The notes: generated by a model not told the origin, from the sequence alone. A stretch of 64,000 nucleotides of DNA from Stenotrophomonas sp. 364 (GCF_009832905.1 NZ_CP047135.1:4194001-4258000), one strand, 5' to 3'; positions 1 through 10,317 are shown, counted from the stretch's first letter. A program made the numbers and translations.

Positions 1-4
1 AGAA

Positions 5-30
5 AGGCCCGGAGCGATCCGGGCCTTTTT
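5..30. terminator. Rho-independent terminator at the window edge
   Basis: An eight-base-pair GC-rich stem (AGGCCCGG / CCGGGCCT) with a six-base loop is followed by T residues on the plus strand. The other strand also ends in a T-rich run, so it may serve both the minus-strand gene ending at 50 and a plus-strand gene outside the window. Confidence 0.8.
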
Positions 31-49
31 GGTTTTGGCGGGTGGGCTT

Positions 50-1045
50 CTACCGCCAGAGTTGGCGATCCAGGTGGCGCTGGCGTGCCCGTGCATAGAT
101 GGCCGGATCACTGGCGAACTCGGCCATGAAGCGGGGTTCCGGCAGCGCGTGGGGATCATCGGGCGCAATGGCGCATTCGGCTTCGATCTCCGGCGGGAAG
201 ACCGGGGCCTTGCAGGTCTTGAAGGTCAGCCAACGGCTGAGCGTCAACGCGCTGTAGACCGGCAACATCAACGTGTAGCGCAGCGGGAAGAGCGCGGTGC
301 CCATCATCAGACACACCAGCATCCAGTGGTTGCGGAAGGTGGGCAGTGTGGAGAGCGTAATGACGCGATCCAACGGATCGTCGAAGCACGTTTCCGGACC
401 CTCCTGCATGTACCGACAGATCAACGCCCATTCTTCCCGGATGTCCTGGTCGTGATCCCAGAAGTGGCCGATGGTGAAGGTCTGCTGCACTTGATGGTTG
501 CGATCAAGCAGGTGGCAGCGGAGGTCGCGCAGCTGGGGGTCCTGGCCGCCACGGCCTATGTGGAAGAAGGCGAAGGGCGACCCCCATGGCACGACCACGA
601 CGCCACCCGGGCCGTTGTGACGGAAGAAGTAGATCTTGCGGGTGATGCGGTTGAAGCGGACGGGATAATGGGTGTAACTAAACACGTCCTTGCGTAGGTA
701 GAGGAACCAGATCAGTGCGATCATGCCCGTTCCAGCAAGTGCGACGGAGGAGACAGAAAACACACTGTCTGCGAGCCCGCCACGCATCCCGGATGCCTTG
801 AAGATCAGTGCCGATACCCCAAACACTGTCAAGCAGGAGAGCGTTAGCGATACCAACGTCGCAGTCATTCCCTTGATCTTGAATGTCCTATCTACGTACT
901 CAATGAATACTGAGTTGAAGCGAACGAGGCTTATCGCGTCATCCGCCGAAACTTCGATTGAGGCGTCATGCTTCAGTTCACCGTCACATTCTTCCTTAGT
1001 GAGATCGCGCTCAACTTTGAACGGGGGCTGCCAGCCTGTCAGCAT
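50..1045 (-). CDS. DUF6708-like membrane protein, possible immunity or partner of the VasX-like toxin
   Basis: This 331-residue protein has hydrophobic segments near residues 60-85, 98-115 and 240-262, with soluble ends. Its pattern resembles the DUF6708 family, which is often found beside type VI secretion effectors; that match is from memory of the family, not a search. The start codon lies one base beyond the toxin stop, so the two genes are almost certainly co-transcribed, and downstream placement behind a membrane toxin suits an immunity role. That role is inference. The gene is slightly less GC-rich near its 5' end than its neighbours. Confidence 0.6.
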   Translation of the reverse strand: MLTGWQPPFKVERDLTKEECDGELKHDASIEVSADDAISLVRFNSVFIEYVDRTFKIKGMTATLVSLTLSCLTVFGVSALIFKASGMRGGLADSVFSVSSVALAGTGMIALIWFLYLRKDVFSYTHYPVRFNRITRKIYFFRHNGPGGVVVVPWGSPFAFFHIGRGGQDPQLRDLRCHLLDRNHQVQQTFTIGHFWDHDQDIREEWALICRYMQEGPETCFDDPLDRVITLSTLPTFRNHWMLVCLMMGTALFPLRYTLMLPVYSALTLSRWLTFKTCKAPVFPPEIEAECAIAPDDPHALPEPRFMAEFASDPAIYARARQRHLDRQLWR

Positions 1046-1046
1046 C

Positions 1047-2774
1047 TCAACGTGCCCTCAGTGCTTTCATGGCCTTTGATTGGTCCGTCCAACTGTCGAA
1101 GGCGCCGCTCTCATTGTTTCCGAAGTGCACCGCCTTATCGAGCCAGCGCTCAACTTCGTTTGGCACCATCCACGCCACTGCTACAGTTAGTACGGCTGCA
1201 GAGATCATGAGAAAAATGGCCACTGGAATGGCGGCGCCGATGGTGATGAGAAATGCGCCAGCCGCGCCGGCAATGCCGCCAATCATCATGCTCGCGCCAT
1301 AGCCTTTGCTCAATGCGTAGTCGCGGTAGCCCTGATAGAACGTAAGGGCACCAATAACCATGCCCGCCAATCCACTCATCAAACGCCCACCTCCCCCCAA
1401 AAGTTCAGCTCTCGTGCTGGCATTGAACATCCATCGCCCCATTGGCTCAGCCAAGGTCTTCGAGAACCAGGGCAGCTTCGCGCCAACCTCACCCAGAAGA
1501 ATGGCCGAATCACCAATCAGCGCCGCTGCGCCTGCCGCGAAGTTGGCCTGTAGAAGACCCTGCTCTTCCACGGGCGCCTTCATGATCTGCTGGTTCAGGT
1601 GACCCAGGCTGGCCGACATCATGACCAGCCCCGCGATGCCATATCCATAAGAGCTGCGATGGAGCCCAGACACGGTGCTACGCATCGCATCATGCAGGTC
1701 CACTACGCTCAAGGTGCGTTGCAGGTGCCGCTGGATCGTCGCCCCGGGCATCACCGCCTTGGCATTGAGTGCCTTGAACAGCTTCAGTTGATCGGCGTCC
1801 ACAAAGGCCACCATGCCAAACTTGAACCGGGCGCCATCCATCGTCGCGTTGGCGGATTCGAGTGCTGCGGACGCAGCGACGCTGGCCTGCTGCGCCGCGT
1901 TCAAGCCCGCCCGCGACGCCAACGTCATGGCCAGCGCTTTGCGCGCGCGCTTTGGCGTGGTATGGCCGGTCAGATCCACCAACTGGGTTTGAGGCGATCC
2001 CGACTGCGCCATTGCGGTCATTAGCCCCATCTGCCAGCGCGCAGGCAAGCGGCCAACGTCCGCAGCGACCATACGGCCAATTTCGTCCCCCACCATTCGT
2101 GTCACTGGACCTGAAAGGTGTTCCAGCAGACGCGCTGAACCTTGATACATGCCCGCAGTCTTGCCCGCCGCCGGATTGTCCAGCAGCGCCTTGAACGCAT
2201 TGGACAGCCCATGGGCCGCCAGCAGCCAGTCGCGCGCACCCGGTGCGGTGGAGGTTTTTGCCAGCACCTGTTTCCAGTCGCTGATCAGTGCGTCCTGGTT
2301 CCACACCTGCGCGCGGAGAAGAATGGACTGGGGATCCAGCGGATCGCCGTTCTCCAACTGTTCCAGCACATACGCGAACACTTTGCCGCGCGAGGTAGCG
2401 TCCTGCAGCATGGCGGTCACCGCCTCCTGATACAGAATCCCCGACGTGGTGTCGGTGCTGTCGAAGTTGCAGACCATATGCTGCTTGAAGGCCGCTGCCG
2501 ACAACCAGGCGATGTACCCATCGTCCAGTGCGGCGATGTGCTTCTGGTAAAACCGGTCCTGCTCGTCCAGGTAGGTGTTCTTGAGCCAACGTGCATACGC
2601 GTTGCCATCGCGCAGGTGCTTGCGGTATTTCTTCCAGGACTCTCTGCCCAGTCTGAGCACCTCTTCTTCGTCTTCCACGGCGAACACGTCGTCGGTCCAC
2701 AGCGGCAACGACCTGCTCAATTCCTGCGCGGCAGTCCGCCCACCGAACACCCCGACGATCCCCCTCCCCACCAT
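1047..2774 (-). CDS. VasX-like T6SS pore-forming effector without the usual N-terminal region
   Basis: A protein of 575 residues: a long helical, mostly soluble part, then glycine/alanine-rich hydrophobic segments in roughly the last 120 residues (ALTFYQGY; a long stretch around AGAFLITIGAAIPVAIF) and a short polar tail. This is the layout of the membrane-inserting C-terminal part of VasX-type effectors. Those usually reach about 1000 residues and carry an N-terminal VasX domain that I do not see here. The ATG at 2774 overlaps the adaptor stop as TGATG, which supports it as the true start. The reading frame stays open further upstream, but only as the shadow of the DUF4123 gene. Confidence 0.6.
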   Translation of the reverse strand: MVGRGIVGVFGGRTAAQELSRSLPLWTDDVFAVEDEEEVLRLGRESWKKYRKHLRDGNAYARWLKNTYLDEQDRFYQKHIAALDDGYIAWLSAAAFKQHMVCNFDSTDTTSGILYQEAVTAMLQDATSRGKVFAYVLEQLENGDPLDPQSILLRAQVWNQDALISDWKQVLAKTSTAPGARDWLLAAHGLSNAFKALLDNPAAGKTAGMYQGSARLLEHLSGPVTRMVGDEIGRMVAADVGRLPARWQMGLMTAMAQSGSPQTQLVDLTGHTTPKRARKALAMTLASRAGLNAAQQASVAASAALESANATMDGARFKFGMVAFVDADQLKLFKALNAKAVMPGATIQRHLQRTLSVVDLHDAMRSTVSGLHRSSYGYGIAGLVMMSASLGHLNQQIMKAPVEEQGLLQANFAAGAAALIGDSAILLGEVGAKLPWFSKTLAEPMGRWMFNASTRAELLGGGGRLMSGLAGMVIGALTFYQGYRDYALSKGYGASMMIGGIAGAAGAFLITIGAAIPVAIFLMISAAVLTVAVAWMVPNEVERWLDKAVHFGNNESGAFDSWTDQSKAMKALRAR

Positions 2775-3256
2775 CAGGTGCCGCCGAGCGGCTCGTGCCA
2801 GGTCCACGCGTGCACCGGGCCCATTACCTCGGCCATCTGCGCCGGAGTCAACAACCAGCGGAGGTGGCGGAATACGCGGGGATCGTGCACGCGAAACCAT
2901 ACGCGGCCCTTGCCGGGCCGCCACAAGCCCATCAGATGCCGCAGGTGACCTCGCAGGTGCGCTGCCTCGTTGCAGGCCAGCAACGTGCAGAACAAGGGGC
3001 GTCCGCGTTCGCGCAGGTGCAGCTCGGCACGATCCAGCACCTCCAGCCGCCGATCCCGGGACATTGCATCCAGCGCCACCAGCAGCGGCGGCTGGCGCAG
3101 ATACCCACTCAGTTCCACCGGCTCCAGCGGCTCGCAGGAGAGATCGGCAAAGCAGGCGGCGGCCACCTGGGTGGGGTCGATGATGGCGTGGGTCTGCGCA
3201 AGGAAGGTGCGATGGCCCATGTCGATAGGCGCGTTGACGTGCGTGTCCAGGTCCAT
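2774..3256 (-). CDS. DUF4123 domain protein, T6SS effector adaptor/chaperone
   Basis: The 160-residue product matches the DUF4123 pattern: an early aspartate-rich strand (HAIIDPTQ), a central helical part with HLRGHLRHLM, and the typical closing block with RVHDPRVFRHL followed by GPVHAWTWHEP. Family members load effectors onto VgrG spikes. Many carry an extra C-terminal region; this one stops right after the domain. It heads a TGATG-coupled operon with the toxin. No vgrG or T6SS structural gene is in the window, so the module is an orphan here, although the upstream side reads into a gene-free gap. Confidence 0.75.
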   Translation of the reverse strand: MDLDTHVNAPIDMGHRTFLAQTHAIIDPTQVAAACFADLSCEPLEPVELSGYLRQPPLLVALDAMSRDRRLEVLDRAELHLRERGRPLFCTLLACNEAAHLRGHLRHLMGLWRPGKGRVWFRVHDPRVFRHLRWLLTPAQMAEVMGPVHAWTWHEPLGGT

Positions 3257-3465
3257 TGGAACTCTGCATCGGTGGATGCAGGCAGGCTACGAGGCGCGCG
3301 GGGGTGTAGCGAAGAGCCAGAACCGACAGTGCTTCGTGGGCTTCACAGTTTTTCTATTTCGATTTGCAGATGGCTCGCGAGCTTCCATATGGCATGCCTA
3401 TCCGTGGCACGGACCTCCAACGCTCCGCAGCGGCGCATGATGGGCACGCCGCGCGGGCAACGCAG

Positions 3466-3720
3466 TCACCGGTGCTGTTCCACCAGTTGCCGCAGCGCTG
3501 CATCTTTCGGCACCAGCACGTCGAACAAGCCCAAGGCGTGCAGCCCGGGCAGCAGCGTCAGCAGGTCGCGTTCGGCGGCGTTGCGCGCCGCGGCATCCTG
3601 AGCGGCATCGAGCAGGATCGTCGCATTGGCCAGGAACGCGCCGACGCTGCCCTTGCGCACGGTGATGCCGGCGCGTTGCACATGGTCGTGGTCATCCGGC
3701 AGCAGGTCTTCAGGTCGCAT
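3466..3720 (-). CDS. Hypothetical protein, 84 residues
   Basis: A small soluble protein starting MRPEDLLPDDHDHVQ, with an alanine- and leucine-rich helical middle and no membrane segment. I recognise no domain. A much longer open frame runs upstream on the same strand, but its extra part is the antisense of the AraC gene. The ATG at 3720 leaves a 76-base divergent gap to the AraC gene, so a shared promoter region is likely. The function is unknown; the divergent AraC regulator could control it. Confidence 0.6.
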   Translation of the reverse strand: MRPEDLLPDDHDHVQRAGITVRKGSVGAFLANATILLDAAQDAAARNAAERDLLTLLPGLHALGLFDVLVPKDAALRQLVEQHR

Positions 3721-3796
3721 CGGGGCAGGCTCCAAGTGGGGAACGCCAGTATCCAAGGGCAACGGCGGCGGTTCTGTCGTATAACTGCCACCTGAT

Positions 3797-4603
3797 ATGG
3801 CAGATCCGACACACTCCGCCCTGCTCGACCCGGCGCTGGCCGATGACCCCGCCGGCCCGCTTCTGTTCGCTGCCCGCACCTTCCCGCGGGGAGGCAAGGC
3901 CGGTCCACGACGCACACCGCGCCACCAGCATGCGCGTGGGCAACTGCTGGGCGCCGACAGCGGCCTGATGCAGATCGATGTGGGGGCCACGCACTGGCTG
4001 TTGCCGGCCGGCCACCTGGCCTGGATTCCGCCTGACCTGCCGCACGCGTTGCTGGCGCCACAGGGTTTCGAGGGGTGGAGCCTGTACTTCAACGTGGCCG
4101 CCAGCGCGCTGCTGCCCGACCAGCCCCGGATTCTGGCACCGGGCCCGCTGCTGCAGGCCGCCATCCAGCGCGCGCAACAGTGGCCACCCGGTCCGTTGGA
4201 TGCTGCACAGCGACGTCTTGCAGGGGTGATCGTGGATGAGATCGCCACCCATCCGATGTTGCCGTTGGCCCTGGCACACCCGCAGGATCGACGCTTGCGA
4301 CGCGTGGCCAGCGCGTTCGCCGCCCATCCCGAGGACAACCGCAGCGTCGAGCACTGGGCCGCGTTCGCCGGCCTGTCCAGCCGCACGCTCACCCGCCAAT
4401 GGCAGCGCGAAACCGGCATGGGGCTGTCGCGTTGGCGGCAACGGCTACGGGTGCTGCATGCTCTGCCCCGGCTGGCGGCGGGTGACACGGTCACGCGTAC
4501 CGCGTTGGCGCTGGGGTATGAGACCGCCAGCGCGTTCATCGCGGTATTCAAACGCGAACTGGGCGATACACCGGCGCGGTACGCGCGGGATGCACGCGGA
4601 TGA
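3797..4603 (+). CDS. AraC-family transcriptional regulator with cupin sensor domain
   Basis: This is a 268-residue protein. The N-terminal half is a cupin-like sensor (PRHQHARGQLLGAD, then WLLPAGHLAWIPPDLPHALL). The last hundred residues hold two helix-turn-helix units of AraC type (VEHWAAFAGLSSRTLTRQW and ALALGYETASAFIAVFKREL). The ending GDTPARYAR is the usual AraC C-terminus. The ligand cannot be read from the sequence. It is divergent from the 84-residue gene, its most likely target besides itself. A TATAAC hexamer lies only about a dozen bases before the ATG, so a very short or absent leader is possible. Confidence 0.88.
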   Translation: MADPTHSALLDPALADDPAGPLLFAARTFPRGGKAGPRRTPRHQHARGQLLGADSGLMQIDVGATHWLLPAGHLAWIPPDLPHALLAPQGFEGWSLYFNVAASALLPDQPRILAPGPLLQAAIQRAQQWPPGPLDAAQRRLAGVIVDEIATHPMLPLALAHPQDRRLRRVASAFAAHPEDNRSVEHWAAFAGLSSRTLTRQWQRETGMGLSRWRQRLRVLHALPRLAAGDTVTRTALALGYETASAFIAVFKRELGDTPARYARDARG

Positions 4604-4620
4604 GAGCAGGCGCCGAGGGG

Positions 4621-4645
4621 GCAGCCACGCATGGCGTGGCTCTAC
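4621..4645 (-). repeat. SMAG-type REP hairpin
   Basis: Read on the minus strand, this begins GTAGAGCCACG and folds as a short stem on both sides of CATG. It lies between the AraC gene and the convergent ABC operon end. This is the GTAG-headed class known from Stenotrophomonas. Confidence 0.85.
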
Positions 4646-4702
4646 CTTGTGGGGAGCGAAGCAGAAAGGGGCGATGACGCACTCGCCATCGCCCCGGTGT
4701 GC

Positions 4703-5883
4703 TCAACCCGAAATCGCCAACCGCTCCTGGTGGTAACGGCGCACCGCCGCATACCACAGCACCGCGGCAAGGCCGAAGCCGGCGGCCAGGTAGACGGCCC
4801 ACATCTGCATGCTGATCGCCTCGTGTCGGATGATCTTCAGCAGCATCTGGTTCTGCGCCAGGAACGGCACCGCGAACTGCCACAGCTCGCTCTTCAGCGG
4901 ATACACCATCAGCGCGTAGCCGGGCAGCATTGGCAGCAGCATCAGCCAGGTCATGTGGCTCTGGGCTTCCTTCATGCTCTTGGCCGCTGCCGACAGGAAA
5001 GTCAGCAGCGAGGTGCCGATGAACAGCATCGGCAGCATGATCAGCAGCATCTGCGCCATCGGCAGGAAGCCCATGTTCAATTGCCGCCCTGCCCCGCTGC
5101 TGGACAGCTGCGCACTCAGTTTGAACGCGAGCAGGGTGAGCAGCAGCGACGCCATGCCGACCACGCAGGCAGCGGCGATCTTGCCGCTGACGATTGCACT
5201 CCGCGATGCGGGCGTGGCCAGCAGCGGTTCCAGCGATTGGCGCTCGCGCTCGCCGGCGGTGGTGTCCATCACCAGGTAGGCACCGCCCAGGAACGAGGTG
5301 ATGGTCAGCAGCACCGGCAGCAGGAACGACAGCACCTGGCCACGCTTGGCCTCGGCCGTGGCCAGGTCCTGGGTGGCCAGGTCCAGAGGCCGCGCGACCT
5401 GCGCATCCACGCCACGGGCAAGCAGGCGCAGCGCGCCCACCTGCTGGTTGTAGCCGGCCAGCGCGGTCTGCAGGCGCATGCTCGGGATGTCGGCGGCGCG
5501 GCGGGTGCTGTCCTTGACGATCTCTACCAGCGCCGGGCGCCCTTCGGCCCAGTCCTTGCCGAAGTCCGGGCTGATCCGCAGCGCGACGTCGATCTGCTGG
5601 TCGCGGATGGCTGCGGTCAGGTCCTTGGGCGCATCCACCGCATTGAGCCCCTGCGCGGCCAGGAAGCGCACCAGGTTGGGGGCGTTCTCGCGGCCGATGG
5701 TGGCGATCTCCAGCGGTTTGTCGATCTGGGTCTTGACCCGGCTTTCGGCCAGCTTGCCCATGCCCAGGATCAGGATGGGATACAGCAGCGGGCCCAGCAG
5801 CAGGGTCAGCGCGAGGGTGCGACGGTCGCGGGAAAGATCGCGCAGTTCCTTGCGCATCACGGTCAACAACGTGCTCAACGAAC

Positions 5884-5887
<4 letters not shown>
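4703..5887 (-). CDS. ABC-2 type exporter permease, NatB-like
   Basis: The 394-residue membrane protein has one segment near residues 20-45, a large extracytoplasmic domain (about 46-180) and five or more segments from about 188 onward (VLSFLLPVLLTITSFLGG; VVGMASLLLTLL; LLIMLPMLFIG). It carries the sequence AGERERQSLEPLLATPASR, typical of NatB/YhaP-type Na+ or drug export permeases. Its start overlaps the ATPase stop by four bases (ATGA), so the two are translationally coupled. The substrate is not evident; Na+ export is a family-based guess. Confidence 0.85.
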
Positions 5888-6626
<739 letters not shown>

Positions 6627-6630
<4 letters not shown>

Positions 6631-8138
6631 GGTTCCCATCCGTTGAACGAGGTGAAGGCCGGCACCGGACTCAGCGAGTCCAGGCAGGTGGCGTCGAGCG
6701 ATTTGGCGTCTGCCTTGTCCATGAACTGGCCCAGCAGGCGCGGCATGCAGCCGGCGTTGAGGGTGCCGTGGCCCTGGCCCTTGGCGATCAGATGACGGCC
6801 ATTGGGCAGGGTCTTGAGCACCTGCTCGGCGTAGCGCGGCGGGGTGACCGGATCGAACTGGCCCGACAGCAGCAACACCGGCAGGTCGCTCTTCAGCGGT
6901 GCGGTGAACTCCTTCGGGCGCGTGCCGACCTTCCAGCCCGGGCAGGCGGCGAAGAACATGCGCGCCACTTCGGGGCCGAGCAGGCGATCGCTGGCGGCCG
7001 GCTCCTGGTAGCGGTCGGCATCCTCGGCGCAGATGACCGACCACTGCATGCCACGGTTCATCTGTACCCCCAGGGAGCGGCTGGCCATCCTGCTCAGCGA
7101 CATCAGCGGGGCGTAGCGGCCGTGCGCCGCCTCATCCAGCACCACCGGCAGCAGCGAGGACAGCTCGGGCATGTAGGAGAACATGAAGGCCAGGCCGGTG
7201 ACCGAATCGGACGTCAACACATCGCGCTTGGTGTCGGCGGTCCCCGGGTCACGGTACTCGACCTCCACCGGAGCCTTGGCCAGCGCGTCCATGACGTTCT
7301 TGAGCTGGGTGTGCGTATCGATCGGGAAGCGCTTGGCGCAGGCGGCATCCTTCCTGCACTGCGCCGCCTGCAGGTCGATGGCGGCTTCAAAGGTGTTGGC
7401 GAAATCACCGCCCACCACCACGTCGTTCGGGGCCACCCCGTCGATCACCACCGCACGGGTGTGCTTCGGGTAGTGCGCGGCGTACTGCTGGGCCACGCGG
7501 GTGCCGTACGAGCCGCCGATCAGATTGATCTTGTCCACGCCCAGCGCCGCACGCACGGTGTCGATGTCGGCGATGGCCTGGGTGGTGGTGTAGAAGCGGG
7601 TGTCGGCGCGGCTGGCCAGCGGCGCGGCGCACTGGGCGGCGAAGTCGGCAATGGCCTGGGTGGTCGGGGCGATGCTGTCGTCCAGCGCCATTTCCTTGCC
7701 GTCGGCCCCCAGGCAGGTGAGCGGGTTGGATTTGCCCGTGCCGCGCTGGTCGACCAGGATGATGTCGCGTTGCTTGCGCACTTCGCGCAACGCCACGTTG
7801 ATCACCGCGGCCACTTCAGTCGCTGCCTGGCCCGGTCCACCGGCCAGGAAGAACACCGGGTCGCCCTTGCCCTCGCCTTCGTTGCTGGTATCCAGCCAGG
7901 CGATGTTCAACCCGATCTTGCGCCCGTCCGGCGCGGCCGGGTTCTCGGCCACCTGCAGGGTGGCGCACTGCGCTTCCACGTTGTCGCTGGCCTGGGTGCT
8001 GGTCAGCGTGCACGGCTTGAACGTCAGGTGTCCGTACTGGCGTTGCGCGGCTTCCGGGGTGGCCTCCGGTGTGGCCTGGCAGGCGGCCAGCAGCAGCAAG
8101 ACTGCACCGGTCGCCAAGGGACGGCAGGAAACTCGCAT
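6627..8138 (-). CDS. Alpha/beta-hydrolase lipoprotein of the tripeptidyl aminopeptidase type
   Basis: The protein has 503 residues. The N-terminus is a lipoprotein signal ending in the lipobox LLAAC, so it is probably exported and lipid-anchored. The fold shows the oxyanion block FLAGGPGQ, DQRGTGKS, the nucleophile elbow GGSYGTR, and a C-terminal TAP-like part (LLLSGQFDPVTPP, then KGQGHGTL, likely Asp and His of the triad). An in-frame ATG at 8150 is an alternative start, but 8138 gives the better signal peptide. It leads the operon with the ABC exporter, which suggests that it processes or releases the exported compound; that is inference. Confidence 0.85.
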
Positions 8139-8245
8139 GTTCGATCGCATCCTGGATTGAAGGGTCTCAGCATGCCATGACGAAGGGGCGCGCTGGATGT
8201 GACCAGCGCCCTGCCGACTGGGCGGACGCCTCGCGCCGGCCGGCC

Positions 8246-9412
8246 TCAGGCAGGCTGTGGCACCGCACTGACCGTGCGATCGCGGCCGTCGGCCTTGGCC
8301 TGGTAAAGCGCCCGGTCGGCGGCGGCCAGCAAGGCTGCGAGGTCGTGCGCGCCCGTGCCGACCACCAGCCCGATGCTGGTGGTGACCACCACCGGCGTGT
8401 CGCCCACGTGTGCGGGATGGGCCTGCAGCTGCGCACGAATGCTGGCCGCCTGTTCCCGGGCCCGGGCATGATCGCCCCCCGGCAACAGCACCACGAACTC
8501 CTCCCCGCCGTAGCGGCCCAGCAGATGCTGCTGGCTGGCCAGGCTGCCGGCCAGGACCGCGGCGAAGTGGTGCAGCACCTGGTCGCCGGTGAGATGCCCC
8601 CAGCGGTCGTTGATCTGCTTGAAGTGGTCCACGTCCAGCAGCAGCAGGGCCAACGGTTGTTGCTGCCGTTGGCACTGCAGCAGGCATGCCTGGCCATCGG
8701 CCAACACCGCGCTGCGGTTGAGCAGGCCGGTCAGGCCGTCGGTGCGTGCCGCGCGGCGCAGGTCCACCAGCATCCGCTCCACCAGCAGCAGGACCAGCGC
8801 GAAGCAACGGGCCAGCTCCAGGAAGATGCCCGCGAGGTAGGTGGCGAACATCGGCGCCCCAGCCCGGAAGATGTCCTGGCCGGCGTCGGGGGCCACCGGC
8901 AGCCACAGCCGCACCAGGTACACCACCGCTTCGGCCGCGAAGATGGCCGCGGCCAGCCAGCAGCTGGTGCGCTGCTGGGGCGGCGCATGGCGTACCAGCA
9001 TCCAGGCCATCCAGCTGTTGACCAGTACCGAGAACAGGCTGGCCACGTTGAGCCGGACGGCCAGGTTCGGGAACGGCACCACGAACACAACGATGCCGGC
9101 CACGTATGCACCGGCCAGCACGGCCGGCTGCCAGGCCGGCAGCGGCCGCTGCAGGTGGCGCGCCACCCCGTACAGCATCAGCACCGCCGAGAGCGCCAGC
9201 ACCGCATTGCCGAAGATCACCAGGGGAACGACGGGCAGCTGCGCGCGCAGCGCCACCGAGGTCAGGCTGAGTGCCAGCAGCCACAGGCTGGCCGTCCACA
9301 GGCGCAGCGCCGGTTGCCCGCGCAGGACCAGCAGCAGCAATGAGAAGCCCACTGCGATGCCCAGGCACAGCAGGTAGCCGAGCACGGCGACGGTGGGGAA
9401 ATCCAGGGACAT
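8246..9412 (-). CDS. Membrane-bound diguanylate cyclase (GGDEF domain)
   Basis: The 388-residue protein has six or seven transmembrane segments in residues 1-215, then a GGDEF domain. The active-site loop is RYGGEEF, a working variant, preceded by DVDHFKQIND with the metal-binding aspartate. The RxxD inhibitory site normally placed just before the loop is replaced (SQQH), so product feedback at the canonical I-site is not expected. It should make cyclic di-GMP in response to a signal in or near the membrane. It stands alone, with about 100 bases on each side. Confidence 0.9.
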   Translation of the reverse strand: MSLDFPTVAVLGYLLCLGIAVGFSLLLLVLRGQPALRLWTASLWLLALSLTSVALRAQLPVVPLVIFGNAVLALSAVLMLYGVARHLQRPLPAWQPAVLAGAYVAGIVVFVVPFPNLAVRLNVASLFSVLVNSWMAWMLVRHAPPQQRTSCWLAAAIFAAEAVVYLVRLWLPVAPDAGQDIFRAGAPMFATYLAGIFLELARCFALVLLLVERMLVDLRRAARTDGLTGLLNRSAVLADGQACLLQCQRQQQPLALLLLDVDHFKQINDRWGHLTGDQVLHHFAAVLAGSLASQQHLLGRYGGEEFVVLLPGGDHARAREQAASIRAQLQAHPAHVGDTPVVVTTSIGLVVGTGAHDLAALLAAADRALYQAKADGRDRTVSAVPQPA

Positions 9413-9463
9413 GCGGCCTCGCGCATGAGGGCGGCGCGCGCATCTTAGCGCGCGCCGTGCAGG

Positions 9464-10213
9464 TTACTTGCTGCTGACGTACTTCTCGCGCCGCACCTGC
9501 GGGGTCGGCAGGCCGGCGTCCTTCAACGCCTCGAAGGTGGCATCGACCATGTCCGGGTTGCCGCACAGGTAGGCGATGTCGGTGGCCGGGTTCGGGGCGA
9601 ACTCGGCCAGGTGCTGCTGCACGTAGCCGTGGCGCACGTCCGGATGCGGGTTCTCCGGCAGCTCGCGCGACAGGCACGGCACGTAGCGGAAGCCCGGGTG
9701 GGCGGCCGCGAAGGCATAGAAGTCGTCGCTGTAGAGCAGCTCGGCGGGGGTGCGGGCGCCCTGGAGCAGCACCACCTCCACCCCACGGTCGGCCATGGCG
9801 GTGGCCAGCAGCGGCAGCATCGACCGGTACGGGGTGACCCCGGTGCCGGTGGCGATCAGCAGGTAGCGGGCGTTGTGGTCGCCCAGCTGCAGGCAGAACC
9901 GGCCGAACGGGCCGCTGGCGGTGACGTGGCCGCCGATGTCCAGGCCCTCGAACAGGGCCGTGGCGGCGCCGCCGGGGACGAAGCTGACCGCGATATCGAC
10001 CGCTTCGCCCGCGCCAAGGGCGTGGTTGTGAATGGTGGCCAGTGAGTAACTGCGCTTGGTGGCGGTGCCGTCGGCGTACTCGAAATGAACCTGGATGAAC
10101 TGGCCGGGCTGGAAATCCAGCGGCTGGCCGTCATCTCGCAGGAACTGGTAGTGGCCGACGGTCGGGGCCAGCATGCGCCGGTCGACCAGTTTGAGGGGGA
10201 ATTGAACAGGCAC
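9464..10213 (-). CDS. fpr: Ferredoxin/flavodoxin-NADP+ reductase
   Basis: At 249 residues this is the normal bacterial Fpr length. The FAD-binding motif is RSYSLA (about residues 54-59), the NADP-binding stretch is ATGTGVTPYRSML, and the C-terminal CGNPDMVD block and the end VRREKYVSSK are typical. It transfers electrons between NADPH and ferredoxin or flavodoxin in the cytoplasm. The start is GTG. It is divergent from the ABC exporter operon. Confidence 0.92.
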   Translation of the reverse strand: MPVQFPLKLVDRRMLAPTVGHYQFLRDDGQPLDFQPGQFIQVHFEYADGTATKRSYSLATIHNHALGAGEAVDIAVSFVPGGAATALFEGLDIGGHVTASGPFGRFCLQLGDHNARYLLIATGTGVTPYRSMLPLLATAMADRGVEVVLLQGARTPAELLYSDDFYAFAAAHPGFRYVPCLSRELPENPHPDVRHGYVQQHLAEFAPNPATDIAYLCGNPDMVDATFEALKDAGLPTPQVRREKYVSSK

Positions 10214-10259
10214 GGCTTTTCGGGACGGTGTGTAGCCGGGGCAAGCCCTCGGGGTCTTC

Positions 10260-10265
10260 TATAAT
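10260..10265 (+). promoter_or_regulatory. Sigma-70 -10 element for the YadGH-like operon
   Basis: A perfect TATAAT lies 53 bases before the TTG start at 10318. No good -35 hexamer is visible at 16-18 bases, so it may rely on an activator. It rules out the GTG at 10228, which lies upstream of the -10, as the translation start. Confidence 0.65.
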
Positions 10266-10317
10266 AGCCGCTCCCCGCCCCTATCCAGCGCCAGCCCATG
10301 GGCGCGAAGGCAAGAGC

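Noticed and set aside
2775..3269. Possible frameshift joining the DUF4123 gene and the toxin into one protein
   Set aside because: The toxin frame stays open upstream but its translation there is nonsense-like; the TGATG junction is a normal coupling of two genes.
8139..9677. An upstream extension of the hydrolase reading frame to about 9677
   Set aside because: The extra part is an alternative phase of the GGDEF gene and is R/G/A-rich; the lipoprotein signal at 8138 marks the start.
10228..10317. GTG at 10228 as the start of the YadG-like ATPase
   Set aside because: It lies upstream of a perfect TATAAT, so it would not be on the transcript.
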